Counted from the stretch's first letter, positions 1 to 11,755 are shown. The stretch is DNA of 64,000 bases from Pseudomonas fluorescens (GCF_902497745.1 NZ_CABVHJ010000004.1:88528-152527); one strand, 5' to 3'. Notes: generated by a model from the sequence alone, not told the origin. Program-made: numbers and translations.

Positions 1-348
1 GTGCAACCGGTGCTGGCCGACATTCCCCGTGAAGTCGAAGAAGCGGCCGCGTGCCTCGGTGCGAAACCGTTGCAGGTGTTCCGCCACATCCTGGTCCCCG
101 CATTGCTGCCCGCCTGGCTGACCGGTTTTGCCCTGGCGTTCGCCCGTGGCGTCGGCGAGTACGGTTCGGTGATTTTCATCGCCGGCAACATGCCAATGAA
201 AACCGAGATCCTGCCGCTGCTGATCATGGTCAAACTCGACCAATACGATTACACCGGCGCCACCGCTATCGGCGTGCTGATGCTGGTGGTTTCCTTTGTC
301 CTGTTGCTGCTGATCAACTTGCTGCAGCGGCGCATTGAAACCCCATAA
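1..348 (+). CDS. cysT: Sulfate/thiosulfate ABC transporter permease CysT, C-terminal part
   Basis: Inner-membrane permease of the CysTWA sulfate/thiosulfate importer. Only the last 115 residues are in the window; the start lies upstream. The visible part holds the EAA loop ([18 protein letters not shown], about residues 13-30) that docks on the ATPase, followed by the [12 protein letters not shown] stretch typical of CysT and two further membrane segments. It stops 13 bases before cysW and is followed by cysA, the classical order. The binding protein gene is expected upstream of the window. Identification rests on the loop sequence and the gene order. Confidence 0.93.
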   Translation: MQPVLADIPREVEEAAACLGAKPLQVFRHILVPALLPAWLTGFALAFARGVGEYGSVIFIAGNMPMKTEILPLLIMVKLDQYDYTGATAIGVLMLVVSFVLLLLINLLQRRIETP

Positions 349-361
349 GGAGGCGCGAACA

Positions 362-1234
362 ATGTCCCAATCGTCTATTGCGGCCGCCTCTTCGGCCAAT
401 GCTGCGCGCCGTGGCAGCGCCACTTCGCGCAGAATCCTGATCGGTCTTGGCTGGCTGATCTTTTTCCTGTTTCTGTTGCTGCCGCTGTTCATCGTCGTAT
501 CGCAGGGTTTGAAGAATGGCCTCGGTGCATTCTTCACCGCGATCTTTGAGCCGGACGCGCTTTCGGCACTGAAACTCACCGTGTTCGCCGTGCTGATTTC
601 GGTGCCGCTGAACCTGGTGTTCGGCGTCAGCGCCGCCTGGTGCGTGAGCAAGTACTCGTTCCGCGGCAAGAGCATGCTGGTGACCCTGATCGACCTGCCG
701 TTCTCGGTGTCGCCGGTGATCGCCGGTCTGGTCTACGTGCTGATGTTTGGCGCGCAAGGCCTGTTCGGGCCGTGGTTGCAGGATCACGACATCCAGATCG
801 TCTTCGCCCTGCCGGGCATTGTGCTGGCGACGATTTTCGTCACCGTGCCGTTCGTGGCCCGCGAGCTGATTCCGCTGATGCAGGAACAAGGCACACAGGA
901 AGAGGAAGCCGCGCGCCTGCTCGGCGCCAATGGCTGGCAGATGTTCTGGCACGTGACCGTCCCCAACATCAAATGGGGCCTGATCTATGGCGTGGTGCTG
1001 TGTACCGCGCGGGCCATGGGGGAGTTCGGTGCGGTGTCGGTGGTTTCCGGGCACATTCGCGGGGTGACCAACACCTTGCCGCTGCACGTCGAGATCCTCT
1101 ACAACGAATACAACCACGTGGCCGCGTTCGCTGTGGCGAGCCTGTTGCTGATCCTGGCGCTCTTCATCCTGCTGCTCAAGCAGTGGAGCGAAAACCGTAT
1201 CAACCGCCTGCGCGCCAGCGCCGCGGAGGAATAA
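362..1234 (+). CDS. cysW: Sulfate/thiosulfate ABC transporter permease CysW
   Basis: Second permease of the CysTWA importer, 290 residues. I chose the ATG at 362 because AGGAGG lies about 9 bases before it and the protein then begins [10 protein letters not shown]; the frame is open slightly further upstream, but that part overlaps the end of cysT. A short cytoplasmic N-terminus is followed by about six hydrophobic segments, with the EAA loop ([19 protein letters not shown]) near residues 180-200 and the family motif [15 protein letters not shown] after it. It is tightly coupled to cysT and cysA (3-base gap), so one transcript is expected. Confidence 0.95.
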   Translation: MSQSSIAAASSANAARRGSATSRRILIGLGWLIFFLFLLLPLFIVVSQGLKNGLGAFFTAIFEPDALSALKLTVFAVLISVPLNLVFGVSAAWCVSKYSFRGKSMLVTLIDLPFSVSPVIAGLVYVLMFGAQGLFGPWLQDHDIQIVFALPGIVLATIFVTVPFVARELIPLMQEQGTQEEEAARLLGANGWQMFWHVTVPNIKWGLIYGVVLCTARAMGEFGAVSVVSGHIRGVTNTLPLHVEILYNEYNHVAAFAVASLLLILALFILLLKQWSENRINRLRASAAEE

Positions 1235-1237
1235 TTC

Positions 1238-2227
1238 ATGTCGATCGAAGTGCGTAACGTCAGCAAGAATTTCAATGCCTTCAAGGCGCTGGACAACATC
1301 AGTCTGGATATCCACAGCGGTGAGCTGGTGGCGTTGCTCGGCCCGTCGGGCTGCGGCAAGACTACCCTGCTGCGGATTATCGCCGGTCTGGAAACCCCGG
1401 ATAACGGCAATATCGTTTTCCACGGTGAAGACGTTTCCGGCCACGACGTGCGTGATCGCAACGTCGGTTTCGTGTTCCAGCACTACGCCTTGTTCCGCCA
1501 CATGACCGTGTTCGACAACGTCGCGTTCGGCCTGCGCATGAAACCGAAAAACCAGCGCCCGAGCGAAAGCCAGATCGCGGTCAAGGTTCACGAACTGCTG
1601 AACATGGTGCAGCTGGATTGGCTGTCGGATCGTTATCCGGAGCAGTTGTCCGGTGGTCAGCGTCAGCGTATTGCGCTGGCGCGTGCCTTGGCGGTGGAGC
1701 CGAAAGTGTTGCTGCTGGATGAGCCGTTCGGCGCCCTCGATGCCAAGGTGCGTAAAGAGCTGCGCCGCTGGCTGGCGCGGTTGCACGAAGACATCAACCT
1801 GACGTCGGTCTTCGTGACCCACGACCAGGAAGAGGCGATGGAAGTTGCTGACCGCATTGTGGTGATGAACAAGGGCGTGATCGAACAGATCGGCTCACCG
1901 GGCGACGTTTATGAAAACCCGGCCAGCGACTTTGTTTATCACTTCCTCGGCGATTCGAACCGTTTGCTGTTGAGCGATGACAATCACGTGCTGTTCCGCC
2001 CGCATGAGGTGTCGTTGTCCAAGCATGAGCTGGAGGATCACCATGCGGCTGAGGTGCGTGATATCCGGCCGTTGGGCGCGACCACGCGGGTGACGTTGAA
2101 GGTTGAGGGGCAGACGGATTTGATTGAGGCCGAAGTGGTGAAAGACCACGACAGCCTGATCGGGTTGGCCAAGGGTGAGACCTTGTTCTTCAAACCCAAG
2201 GTCTGGCAGAAAGTCGCCAGCCTCTAA
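1238..2227 (+). CDS. cysA: Sulfate/thiosulfate ABC transporter ATP-binding protein CysA
   Basis: ATPase of the sulfate importer, 329 residues. Walker A (GPSGCGKTT) is at about 35-43, the Q-loop at VFQHYALF, the signature LSGGQ at 137-141, Walker B ([12 protein letters not shown]) at 157-168 and the H-loop in VTHDQEEAM. Residues beyond about 235 form the TOBE-like regulatory domain of CysA/MalK-type ATPases. It starts 3 bases after cysW and ends the cys operon. An inverted REP pair lies immediately downstream and may act as transcript terminator or stabiliser. Confidence 0.96.
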   Translation: MSIEVRNVSKNFNAFKALDNISLDIHSGELVALLGPSGCGKTTLLRIIAGLETPDNGNIVFHGEDVSGHDVRDRNVGFVFQHYALFRHMTVFDNVAFGLRMKPKNQRPSESQIAVKVHELLNMVQLDWLSDRYPEQLSGGQRQRIALARALAVEPKVLLLDEPFGALDAKVRKELRRWLARLHEDINLTSVFVTHDQEEAMEVADRIVVMNKGVIEQIGSPGDVYENPASDFVYHFLGDSNRLLLSDDNHVLFRPHEVSLSKHELEDHHAAEVRDIRPLGATTRVTLKVEGQTDLIEAEVVKDHDSLIGLAKGETLFFKPKVWQKVASL

Positions 2228-2231
2228 AATC

Positions 2232-2307
2232 AAAAGATCGCAGCCTGCGGCAGCTCCTACAGGGAAACGCATTCCAAAGTAGGAGCTGCCGCAGGCTGCG
2301 ATCTTTT
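2232..2307. repeat. Inverted REP pair, GATCGCAGCC type
   Basis: Two nearly perfect 29-base arms (2232-2260 and 2279-2307; AAAAGATCGCAGCCTGCGGC and its complement) flank an 18-base loop between convergent cysA and the Mpo1-like gene. Related pairs occur at 13389-13472 and, degenerate, at 34607-34700. The arrangement would form a long hairpin in either transcript. Confidence 0.9.
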
Positions 2308-2314
2308 AAGCGGC

Positions 2315-2842
2315 CTAAGCCGCCGCTTTGCGATTTGGATTGACCCGCACTACCCCCGCCCGCGCCTCGATCTGCTCTTTCAATTCATGCCGCATCCCCA
2401 GCATGAACGCCAACTCGGCCACCACAAACAACGGCCCGACGATCAGCCCCGATACATCATCGACAAACGCCGGTTTGCGCCCTTCATAGTGATGTCCGAC
2501 AAACTGGATCACCCAGCCGATCACAAACATCGCCAGGCCGCTGCTCAGCCAGACCATGGTGCTCTGCTGCGCCAGCACATGTCCGGCCCAGACTGACATC
2601 CCCATCAGCACCGTCATCAATACCCCGAGCTTCACTTCCAGGCGCAAGTAAAACCACGCCGAAGCCAGCGCCACGATAACGGCTGGAGATATCCACAACC
2701 CGCCCAGCGACCATTCCGGACGCGACAACAACACCGCCACGGCCACCACAATCAGCGGAATGCCGATAAAGTGGCTGGCGATATTGCGCGGATCGCGGTG
2801 GTAGGCGGCGTATTGACTGAGGTGGTCGACGAGGCTTTTCAT
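2315..2842 (-). CDS. Mpo1-like (DUF962) membrane protein
   Basis: A 175-residue small membrane protein that begins MKSLVDHLSQYAAYHRDPRN. The start at 2842 is supported by GGAGG upstream (CCGGAGGAACAACAATG); the frame stays open 30 codons further upstream, but that part has no recognisable homology. It shows the N-terminal HRDPRN-xxxH-xxGIP motif, several hydrophobic segments and a conserved HH near residue 128, all typical of the Mpo1/YGL010w family. Yeast Mpo1 is an Fe-dependent dioxygenase acting on 2-hydroxy fatty acids; the bacterial role is inferred only. It is divergent from the Crp/Fnr gene. Confidence 0.8.
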   Translation of the reverse strand: MKSLVDHLSQYAAYHRDPRNIASHFIGIPLIVVAVAVLLSRPEWSLGGLWISPAVIVALASAWFYLRLEVKLGVLMTVLMGMSVWAGHVLAQQSTMVWLSSGLAMFVIGWVIQFVGHHYEGRKPAFVDDVSGLIVGPLFVVAELAFMLGMRHELKEQIEARAGVVRVNPNRKAAA

Positions 2843-2926
2843 TGTTGTTCCTCCGGTAGGGTTGATCGCATCATCCCTCGGGATCAGGGTTCGCTCTGTC
2901 AGGCAGGCGACAATCCAGGAGTGTTT

Positions 2927-3604
2927 ATGCAAATTCGTTCACGGCTGATGAGTGGCCAATGGTTCAGTCATCTTCCGGTGTCCTTTCAGGATAGTCTGCT
3001 CGCGGCGGCCCGGGAGCGACGGCTGACGGCAGGGCAGCGCTTGTTTCAGCGTGGTGATGCGCCGTGCGGCTTATACGCAGTACTCGACGGCGCGGTGCGC
3101 ATCGGTGCGGTGAGTGAGCAGGGCAAAGAGGCGTTGTTGAGTCTGGTCGAGGCGCCGCACTGGTTCGGCGAAATCTGCCTGTTCGATGGTCAGCCGCGCA
3201 CCCATGACGCCTACGCAGTCGGGCCGTGCACGCTGCTGAATATTCCGCAGGCGACGTTGCTGAAACTGCTCGACGAACACCCAGTGTACTGGCGACATCT
3301 GGCGCTGCTGATGAGCCACAAACTACGCCTGACCTTCATCAACCTCGAACAACTGAGCCTGCTGCCAGCGCCGGCGCGTCTGGCTCATCGCTTGCTGATG
3401 ATTGCCGAAGGCTACGGCGAACTCGACGCGCCGCGTCGTGTACTGCAACTGCCGCAGGAGCAGTTGGCGTCGATGCTGTCGCTGTCGCGGCAGACCACCA
3501 ACCAGATCCTCAAGGACTTGCAGGGGCAGGGGATTATCGGGCTTGGGTACGGCGAGATCGAAATCATTGATGCCATGCGATTGCGCGCCCTGGCGACGAT
3601 CTAA
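2927..3604 (+). CDS. Crp/Fnr family transcriptional regulator
   Basis: A 225-residue regulator. The start at 2927 is preceded by AGGAG. The N-terminal cyclic-nucleotide-binding-like jelly roll (about 10-125; GDAPCGLYAVLDGAVRIG, then GEICLFDGQPRTHDAYA) is followed by a dimerisation helix and a C-terminal winged helix (LPQEQLASMLSLSRQTTNQILKDL, about 178-201). The N-terminal cysteine cluster of true FNR/ANR is absent, so it is not an oxygen-sensing Fe-S member. It is divergent from the Mpo1-like gene across 84 bases. Its ligand and targets cannot be read from sequence. Confidence 0.85.
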   Translation: MQIRSRLMSGQWFSHLPVSFQDSLLAAARERRLTAGQRLFQRGDAPCGLYAVLDGAVRIGAVSEQGKEALLSLVEAPHWFGEICLFDGQPRTHDAYAVGPCTLLNIPQATLLKLLDEHPVYWRHLALLMSHKLRLTFINLEQLSLLPAPARLAHRLLMIAEGYGELDAPRRVLQLPQEQLASMLSLSRQTTNQILKDLQGQGIIGLGYGEIEIIDAMRLRALATI

Positions 3605-3623
3605 CGGGCACCTGAGATCCCCT

Positions 3624-3712
3624 GTGGAAGCGAGCCTGCTCGCGAAAGCGGTGGGTCATTCAGCCGAGATTTCGACTGAACCGACGCCTTCGCGAGCAGG
3701 CTCGCTCCCACA
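3624..3712. repeat. Inverted REP pair, GTGGGAGCGAGC type
   Basis: Two facing REP units (GCGAGCCTGCTCGCGAA at the left, its complement at the right) lie in the gap between convergent genes. This is the main short repeat of the window. Similar pairs occur at 6839, 14785, 18804, 40029, 40824, 43542, 53666, 56324 and 62114. Confidence 0.92.
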
Positions 3713-3730
3713 TTTTTGATCTGTGTTGAT

Positions 3731-4141
3731 TCAGGAACCGCGATAGGTCGAGAAGCCGTACGGGCTGAGCAGCAGTGGGATGTGGTAGTGCTGATCGGTC
3801 TGTTTTACCTCGAAGATCACCGGAATCTCCGGGAAGAACGTGTCGTGCTTGACCTTCTTGAAGTACTCGCCGGTCTTGAACACCACGCGGTATTCACCCG
3901 CTTCAAAAGGCTGTTTGGCCGGGAACAGTTCGGCAATCCGCCCTTGTTCATTGGTTGTGCCTTGAGCCAGGGGCTGCCAGTTTTCGCCGACGTGTTTTTC
4001 CAGGGTCACGTTAATGCCCGGCGACGGCAGGCCGTTTTCCAGGTTAAGCACGTGCACGCTCAACGGATTACCGGCAGCCAGTGCCAGGCTTGAAAAAGCG
4101 CTCAGGCCGAGCGCGGCGAGGGTCATGCGCATAGTCGTCAT
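3731..4141 (-). CDS. hiuH: Periplasmic 5-hydroxyisourate hydrolase (transthyretin-like)
   Basis: A 136-residue protein with a cleavable signal peptide (cut after about residue 22, LALA|AGNP) and a transthyretin-like domain. It should hydrolyse 5-hydroxyisourate, the product of urate oxidation, to OHCU in the periplasm. Visible family marks are the N-terminal HVLNLENG, an internal Arg in the GRIAELFP stretch, the C-terminal YHIPLLLSPYGFSTYRGS and the diagnostic terminal YRGS. An AGGAG precedes the start. It lies 11 bases after the GlcG-like gene and both face an HprRS-like two-component system, as hiuH does in E. coli. Confidence 0.92.
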   Translation of the reverse strand: MTTMRMTLAALGLSAFSSLALAAGNPLSVHVLNLENGLPSPGINVTLEKHVGENWQPLAQGTTNEQGRIAELFPAKQPFEAGEYRVVFKTGEYFKKVKHDTFFPEIPVIFEVKQTDQHYHIPLLLSPYGFSTYRGS

Positions 4142-4152
4142 GGATGCATCTC

Positions 4153-4638
4153 CTATTGGGAACGGGTAGTGGCCAGACCGGTTTTCCCGGCAGCCTTGAT
4201 CGCACAGTTTTCGTCTTGCTCGCCGCCACCGGAACCTGCCACGCCCATCGCTCCCACCAGTTCAGTGCCGAGGAACAGCGGGATCCCGCCGCCAAGCAAC
4301 AGCAACTCATCAAGGGTGTTGAGGTTGGCGGTTTCCGGGTTGCTGCGAGCACGTTCGGCGAACAACCGGGTGGCGGTTTTGGTCGACAGCGCGGTATACG
4401 CCTTGCGTTGGCTGGCGACGGTGTTGTGCGGACCGACACCGTCGCCGCGCAGGGTCACCAACAGATTGCCGCCCCGATCGAGCACCGACACCGTGCCGGT
4501 GCAGTTGGCCATTGCCGTGTCGGCGAGCAGCCGTGCAGTTTTCAGGTCGAGATCAGCGTGACGTGGCAGCTCAGGACTGGCGACAGCAACGCCACTGAGG
4601 CCGATCATCAGGCTTGCAACGAAGTATTTAACGGTCAT
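4153..4638 (-). CDS. Secreted GlcG/HbpS-like heme-binding family protein
   Basis: A 161-residue protein with a signal peptide (MTVKYFVASLMIGLSGVAVA, cut near VAS). The rest matches the GlcG/HbpS fold: alternating helices and strands, VSVLDRGGNLLVTLR near 50-64, and the C-terminal glycine-rich GGGIPLFLGTELVGAMGVAG. HbpS-type members bind heme and help sense oxidative stress; for this copy the ligand is unproven. GGAGG precedes the start. It heads a two-gene operon with hiuH and is divergent from the response regulator, with an HprR/CusR-like box between them. Confidence 0.82.
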   Translation of the reverse strand: MTVKYFVASLMIGLSGVAVASPELPRHADLDLKTARLLADTAMANCTGTVSVLDRGGNLLVTLRGDGVGPHNTVASQRKAYTALSTKTATRLFAERARSNPETANLNTLDELLLLGGGIPLFLGTELVGAMGVAGSGGGEQDENCAIKAAGKTGLATTRSQ

Positions 4639-4703
4639 GGACAGCCTCCAAAAGCGAAGGTCGTCACCTTAATCGCCGGCCTTCGTCAGAACCTCGTCAG
4701 TCT

Positions 4704-4721
4704 GATTACAAGTTTGTAATG
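4704..4721. promoter_or_regulatory. Candidate HprR/CusR box
   Basis: The 18-mer GATTACAAGTTTGTAATG is nearly palindromic (ATTACAA/TTTGTAAT) and matches the E. coli HprR box CATTACAAAATTGTAATG as I recall it, except at the first base and two central positions. It lies 66 bases upstream of the GlcG-like start and 53 upstream of the response regulator start, so it could control both directions. Confidence 0.75.
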
Positions 4722-4774
4722 GGCAACGCCGCCGAAGGCGCCTAGCCTGTGTGTCTGAATAATCGAGGTGTGCC

Positions 4775-5455
4775 ATGCGTTTGCTGGTCGTAGAAGATGA
4801 AGCCAAAACCGCGAATTTCCTCGCCAAAGGCCTGGGCGAGTCGGGTTTTGCCGTGGACGTGGCGCTCAATGGCCTCGATGGGCGCTACTTTATCGAGCAG
4901 CAGGAATATGACCTGATCATCCTCGACGTGATGCTCCCCGGCCTCAACGGTTGGCAATTGCTGCAGCTGATCCGTCAGCGCGGCGCCACGCCGGTGCTGT
5001 TCCTGACCGCCAAGGACGCCATTGAAGACCGTGTGCGCGGTCTCGAACTGGGCGCCGACGATTACTTGCTCAAACCCTTCGCCTTCGCCGAACTGCTCGC
5101 GCGGGTACGCACGTTGCTACGGCGCGGGCCGATGCGCGAAGCCGAGTCGTACACCATTGCCGATCTGGAAATCGATGTGCTGCGCCGCCGCGTCAGTCGC
5201 GGTGGCCAGCGCATTGCCCTAACCAACAAGGAGTTCGCCCTGCTGCAACTGCTCGCCAGTCGCCAGGGCGAAGTGCTGTCGCGCACACTGATCGCCTCGC
5301 AGGTGTGGAACCTGAATTTCGACAGCGACACCAACATGGTCGAGGTTGCAGTGCGTCGTTTGCGCTCCAAAGTCGATGATCCCTACATGCCGAAACTGAT
5401 CCACACCGTGCGCGGCGTCGGTTATCAGCTGGAAGCGCCTGACGATGCGCTCTAG
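4775..5455 (+). CDS. hprR: HprR/CusR-type response regulator (OmpR family)
   Basis: A 226-residue OmpR-family regulator. The receiver domain (1-115) has acidic residues near E7/D8, the phosphoacceptor D51 ([10 protein letters not shown]), T78 and K100. The C-terminal winged helix (about 125-222) includes [14 protein letters not shown], and [17 protein letters not shown] as recognition helix. The sequence belongs to the heavy-metal/peroxide group (CusR, IrlR, HprR). The neighbouring hiuH and an HprR-type box favour an HprR role (peroxide or HOCl stress), but CusR-like copper sensing is not excluded. It overlaps the kinase gene by 11 bases. Confidence 0.85.
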   Translation: MRLLVVEDEAKTANFLAKGLGESGFAVDVALNGLDGRYFIEQQEYDLIILDVMLPGLNGWQLLQLIRQRGATPVLFLTAKDAIEDRVRGLELGADDYLLKPFAFAELLARVRTLLRRGPMREAESYTIADLEIDVLRRRVSRGGQRIALTNKEFALLQLLASRQGEVLSRTLIASQVWNLNFDSDTNMVEVAVRRLRSKVDDPYMPKLIHTVRGVGYQLEAPDDAL

Positions 5456-6830
5456 GTCGATCGCCTGGCGTCTGGCGCTAGCGTTCGCAATGGTTTGCGC
5501 TTTGGTGTTGAGCGCGATTGGCGTGTTTCTCTACCGTTCACTTGCGTCGGAAATCGCCTACCGCGACGACCTCGCGTTGCTTGGACGACTGGAGCAGGTG
5601 CGCGCCTTGCTCGCCGACAGCGACAGCCTCGATGCCTTGCAAGCACGGCCGCGGCTGTATCAGAACATGCTCGGTAATCTCGACAGTTTGCTGCTGGTGC
5701 GCCGCGCCGATGGATCCAGTGTGATCGCCATCAACCCGCGTCAGCGCGATCTACCGAGGCTGAACGCGATCCCCCGCGAGCAGGCGCCGCAGCGCCGCGA
5801 TGTGCTGACCTGGCAGGCTGCGGATGGTGCCGAACTGGCCCTGTTATCCGGCGACGCACAAGGACCGGACGGCGAACCGCTGACGGTCATCGCCGGCAAG
5901 GTGCTGAGTGAACGCGAGCAGATGCTCGGTAGTTATCGCCTACGCCTCTACCTGTCCGTTGGACTGGGTGCGTTGCTCGCCTTTGCCCTGGGCTTGCTGT
6001 TGCTGCGCCGGGGCCTGCAACCGTTACGACAATTGAGCGAAGCAGTGCGCGGCATCGATCTGCGCAGCCTCGATCAGCGCCTACCCTCCGCCGGCACGCC
6101 CACCGAACTGCTCGAACCGGTGCAGGCACTCAACGGCATGCTGGCGCGGCTGGACGACAGCGTGCAGCGCCTCTCGCAGTTCTCCGCCGACCTCGCCCAC
6201 GAGATCCGCACGCCGCTGCACACCTTGTTGGCGAGCAACGGTCAGGCGCTGAATCATCCACGCAGCACCGAGGAGTATCAGGAAGTCCTCGCCTCGAACA
6301 TGGAAGAGTTTGAACGGCTCAAGCGCATGGCGGAAAACCTGATGTTCCTCGCCCGCGCCGAGCAGGCCGAGCGCGCGCTGAATCTGCAAACCCTGGACTT
6401 GCACGGCGTTGGCAGTGAACTGTGTGATTACTTTGAAGCCTTGGCCGATGACCGCAATCTGCGGCTGGACAACCAACTGCATGGCGAACTGCGTGCCGAT
6501 CAGCAATTGCTGCAACGTGCCCTCGGCAATCTGCTGGCCAATGCTGTGCGTCATGCCGATCAAGGATCGGTGATCAGTCTGCGTCGCCGCGACGAGTCGG
6601 GTGAGTGCTGGTTGCAGGTGCACAACCAAGGCCCGGCAATTGCGCAGGAGCATCTGGGCAAACTGTTCGACCGTTTCTATCGCGTCGATCCTTCACGGGC
6701 AGAGCCTGGGGACTCCGGTGGGTTGGGATTGGCGATCGTGCAATCGATCATGCAGTTGCATGGAGGGCAGGTGCGGGTGAGCAGTGGTGCTGACGGCACC
6801 GTTTTTGAGCTGGGTTTTGCGTTGAATTAA
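5445..6830 (+). CDS. hprS: HprS/CusS-type sensor histidine kinase
   Basis: A 461-residue membrane kinase. TM1 is at about 9-31, the periplasmic sensor at about 32-163 and TM2 at about 166-187. HAMP follows, then the HisKA box with H252 ([16 protein letters not shown]), the N-box ([10 protein letters not shown], about 361) and the G-box ([13 protein letters not shown]). It belongs to the heavy-metal sensor kinase group. In E. coli HprS, periplasmic and membrane cysteines matter for oxidant sensing; here one cysteine is visible in TM1 (C18) and none in the sensor loop. It is translationally coupled to the response regulator gene. Confidence 0.85.
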   Translation: MRSRSIAWRLALAFAMVCALVLSAIGVFLYRSLASEIAYRDDLALLGRLEQVRALLADSDSLDALQARPRLYQNMLGNLDSLLLVRRADGSSVIAINPRQRDLPRLNAIPREQAPQRRDVLTWQAADGAELALLSGDAQGPDGEPLTVIAGKVLSEREQMLGSYRLRLYLSVGLGALLAFALGLLLLRRGLQPLRQLSEAVRGIDLRSLDQRLPSAGTPTELLEPVQALNGMLARLDDSVQRLSQFSADLAHEIRTPLHTLLASNGQALNHPRSTEEYQEVLASNMEEFERLKRMAENLMFLARAEQAERALNLQTLDLHGVGSELCDYFEALADDRNLRLDNQLHGELRADQQLLQRALGNLLANAVRHADQGSVISLRRRDESGECWLQVHNQGPAIAQEHLGKLFDRFYRVDPSRAEPGDSGGLGLAIVQSIMQLHGGQVRVSSGADGTVFELGFALN

Positions 6831-6838
6831 AGGGCCCC

Positions 6839-6905
6839 TTCGCGAGCAGGCTCGCTCCCACATTTGGAATGCGTTTCCCCCGTGGGAGCGAGCCTGCTCG
6901 CGAAG
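6839..6905. repeat. Inverted REP pair
   Basis: Facing GCGAGCAGGCTCGCTCCCAC units separated by about 20 bases lie between the convergent kinase and AraC genes. Confidence 0.92.
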
Positions 6906-6938
6906 GCGCCGGATCTGACGACCCAGTGTTGGGATCAA

Positions 6939-7943
6939 TCAGCGCAACCCATCGCGAAACTGCCCCGGCGTCAGCCCCGTCCAGCGCTTGAACGCGCGGC
7001 TGAAGCTGCTGGTGTCGGCAAACCCGAGCAAATAACTCACCTCACTCAACGAGCACTGCGGATCGCGCAGATGCAGCAACGCCAGATTCTCGCGGCTCTC
7101 GTTAAGCAACGTATCAAAGCGACAACCCTCATCCGCCAGATGCCTTTGCAGGCTGCGCAAACTCAGGTGCAACGCCTGAGCTATCCGTTCGGCGCTTGGC
7201 TCGCCTTCCGGCAATTGTTCTTCAATGGCATCGCGCACCTTGCGCTCCCAGGTCAGCGGTTTGAGCTGGGCCATGGTGCGTTTGAGCACGGCTTCGTTGT
7301 GTTCGGCGAGTTCCGGGTTGGCGTCGTCGAGGTGACTGTCAAAGTCGGCAAGGGCGAACTCCAGGCGATCCTCGGCACAACCAAAATGCACCGGTGCGCG
7401 GAAGACTTTGTGCCATTGAAGCGCATCGCTCGGTTCCGGGCGGCGCAGATAAACCGCCAGCGGCGCGTAATCGCGACCAAGACGATTGCGGCAGGTGCGC
7501 ACGTAGATCGCGGTGAAGGCATCGATGGCTTCGAAGGCTGGCGCCGGATTACCTGACGGAATTTTCAGACGAAATTGGTAGCGATCATCGCCTCGGCTCA
7601 GTTCCAGTTCCAGCGCATCGCTGACCACCGGGTGATAGCGCACGATGCGTTCGAACACCTCGCGCAAACTGCCGCTGGCGACCAGCGCATAACCCAAGGC
7701 ATGGAACGTGGTCGGGCTGACAAAGCGTGACACACGCAAGCCAATCGCCGGGTCGCCGCTGACCTGCACGGCGATTTCCCACAGTCGCGTGGTGCCGGAC
7801 AGCGGATAGCGCGCGTTGGGGTCGTCCATCAAATTCGGGTCGAGCCCGGCCTGCAAGCACAGGGCAATGCTGTCCAGCCCCAGCGCATCGAGTTGCTTGC
7901 GCAAGGCACGGGTCCAGCTGGCGAGGGAGGTCGGTTCCTTCAT
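6939..7943 (-). CDS. AraC family regulator (OruR/ArgR-like architecture)
   Basis: A 334-residue regulator with an N-terminal effector domain of the PF12625 (arabinose-binding-like) type (about 20-205) and a C-terminal double helix-turn-helix (about 240-334; AERIAQALHLSLRSLQRHLA and SEVSYLLGFADTSSFSRAFK, ending GLTPGQFR). It is divergent from the fatty acid desaturase with 100 bases between the start codons, so it likely controls that gene. The ligand is unknown. Confidence 0.87.
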   Translation of the reverse strand: MKEPTSLASWTRALRKQLDALGLDSIALCLQAGLDPNLMDDPNARYPLSGTTRLWEIAVQVSGDPAIGLRVSRFVSPTTFHALGYALVASGSLREVFERIVRYHPVVSDALELELSRGDDRYQFRLKIPSGNPAPAFEAIDAFTAIYVRTCRNRLGRDYAPLAVYLRRPEPSDALQWHKVFRAPVHFGCAEDRLEFALADFDSHLDDANPELAEHNEAVLKRTMAQLKPLTWERKVRDAIEEQLPEGEPSAERIAQALHLSLRSLQRHLADEGCRFDTLLNESRENLALLHLRDPQCSLSEVSYLLGFADTSSFSRAFKRWTGLTPGQFRDGLR

Positions 7944-8043
7944 GCTGATTGGCGCTTCCGGTCAACAGGTTGGCGTTCTCGGCTACCGCAATTGAAGCCT
8001 TGGCGAGGCACGATGCGAACATCATAAACCCGAGGATGGAAGC

Positions 8044-9114
8044 ATGGACGGTACTTCTGCAAGTCCCCAGCGACACAATGCGGCCCAGCGATCAGCGCAT
8101 ATTCGCGAAGTGGTGCTGGCCAAAGGCGTCGAATTGCGTGAGCGCTACCCGATTCTCAAATATCAGGATGCGCTTGGGGCGGGGATTCTGGCCTTTGCCC
8201 TGATCGGGATGATTGGCTCGGCGGCGCTGTACATCAGTGGCCATATGGCGTGGTGGGTGTGCCTGTTGCTCAACGCGTTTTTCGCTTCGCTGACCCATGA
8301 GCTGGAGCATGACCTGATCCACAGCATGTATTTCCGCAAACAGCGTGTGCCGCACAATCTGATGATGGGCTTGGTGTGGCTGGCGCGGCCGAGCACGATC
8401 AATCCATGGATTCGTCGGCATCTGCACCTCAATCATCACAAGGTTTCTGGCACAGAAACCGACATGGAAGAACGCGCGATCACCAACGGCGAGCCGTGGG
8501 GCTTTGCGCGGTTGTTGATGGTCGGCGACAACATGATGTCGGCCTTCATCCGCTTGCTGCGGGCGCCGACCTGGGCGCACAAGTGGAGCATTCTGAAACG
8601 GGTTTTCAAAGTCTATGCACCGCTGGCGCTGGTGCATTGGGGCGCGTGGTACGTGTTTCTCGGTTTTCACGCAGCCAACGGCATCGCATACCTGCTGGGC
8701 TCACCGATCGAGTGGTCAGCGACGACGTTGTCGGTGATGCAGGTGATCGATATCGCCGCCGTGGTGATCATCGGCCCGAACGTGTTGCGCACGTTCTGCC
8801 TGCACTTCATCAGTTCGAACATGCATTACTACGGCGATGTCGAGCCGGGCAATGTGCTGCAGCAGTGTCAGGTGTTGAACCCTTGGTGGCTGTGGCCGTT
8901 GCAGGCGTTCTGCTTCAATTTTGGCAGCAGTCACGGGATCCATCATTTCGTGGTGAAGGAGCCGTTTTATATCCGCCAGATGACCGTGCCGGTGGCGCAT
9001 AAGGTGATGCGTGAGATGGGGGTGCGGTTTAACGATTTCGGAACGTTTGGGCGGGCGAACCGGTTTGTTCGTCGGAATGAAGTTGCGGTGTCTGGGGAGG
9101 CGGTAGAGGCCTGA
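8044..9114 (+). CDS. Membrane fatty acid desaturase
   Basis: A 356-residue di-iron membrane desaturase/hydroxylase-fold protein. The three histidine boxes are visible: HELEHDLIH (85-93), HLHLNHHK (126-133) and HGIHH (297-301), with hydrophobic segments around 45-85 and 200-265. It would introduce a double bond or hydroxyl into an acyl substrate in the inner membrane; the exact substrate cannot be deduced. The divergent AraC gene is the likely regulator. A hyper-palindromic repeat follows the stop. Confidence 0.85.
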   Translation: MDGTSASPQRHNAAQRSAHIREVVLAKGVELRERYPILKYQDALGAGILAFALIGMIGSAALYISGHMAWWVCLLLNAFFASLTHELEHDLIHSMYFRKQRVPHNLMMGLVWLARPSTINPWIRRHLHLNHHKVSGTETDMEERAITNGEPWGFARLLMVGDNMMSAFIRLLRAPTWAHKWSILKRVFKVYAPLALVHWGAWYVFLGFHAANGIAYLLGSPIEWSATTLSVMQVIDIAAVVIIGPNVLRTFCLHFISSNMHYYGDVEPGNVLQQCQVLNPWWLWPLQAFCFNFGSSHGIHHFVVKEPFYIRQMTVPVAHKVMREMGVRFNDFGTFGRANRFVRRNEVAVSGEAVEA

Positions 9115-9120
9115 CAAGCT

Positions 9121-9300
9121 GCCCTCACCCTAGCCCTCTCCCGGAGGGAGAGGGGACCGATCGGGGGATATTGGGGAACTACACCGACGTGAAAAAGTTG
9201 TGTCGAATCCATAGTCGACCAAGCTTTTTCAGGTCGATGTATAGCGAAAGACACCTCGGTCAGCTCCCTCTCCCTCAGGGAGAGGGCTGGGGTGAGGGGC
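9121..9300. repeat. 180-bp palindromic intergenic element, copy 1
   Basis: Outer arms GCCCTCACCCTAGCCCTCTC and its complement (ending GGCTGGGGTGAGGGGC) enclose a conserved core with GTCGAATCCATAGTCGA and TTTCAGGTCGATGTA. The same design recurs at 16903, 26467, 29395, 32933 and 63287. It looks like a mobile or amplified non-coding element rather than a gene. It lies between the convergent desaturase gene and atsA. Confidence 0.85.
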
Positions 9301-9314
9301 TTTTGATCTTCGCC

Positions 9315-11751
<2,437 letters not shown>

Positions 11752-11755
<4 letters not shown>

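Noticed and set aside
314..1822. 502-codon open frame on the minus strand across cysW and cysA
   Set aside because: It lies antisense to two clearly real genes, has no recognisable domain and is a product of high-GC codon bias, as are similar frames at 38064-39026 and 54217-55137.
2862..2874. TTGATCGCATCAT, an Fnr/Crp-like palindrome between the Mpo1-like and Crp/Fnr genes
   Set aside because: The spacing is one base shorter than a proper Fnr box, the sequence is imperfect and the regulator is not an Fe-S Fnr, so I do not call it an operator.
3624..3712. Repeated GCGAGCCTGCTCGC units as a possible CRISPR array
   Set aside because: The units come in inverted pairs at separate places and not as direct repeats with unique spacers; they are REP elements.
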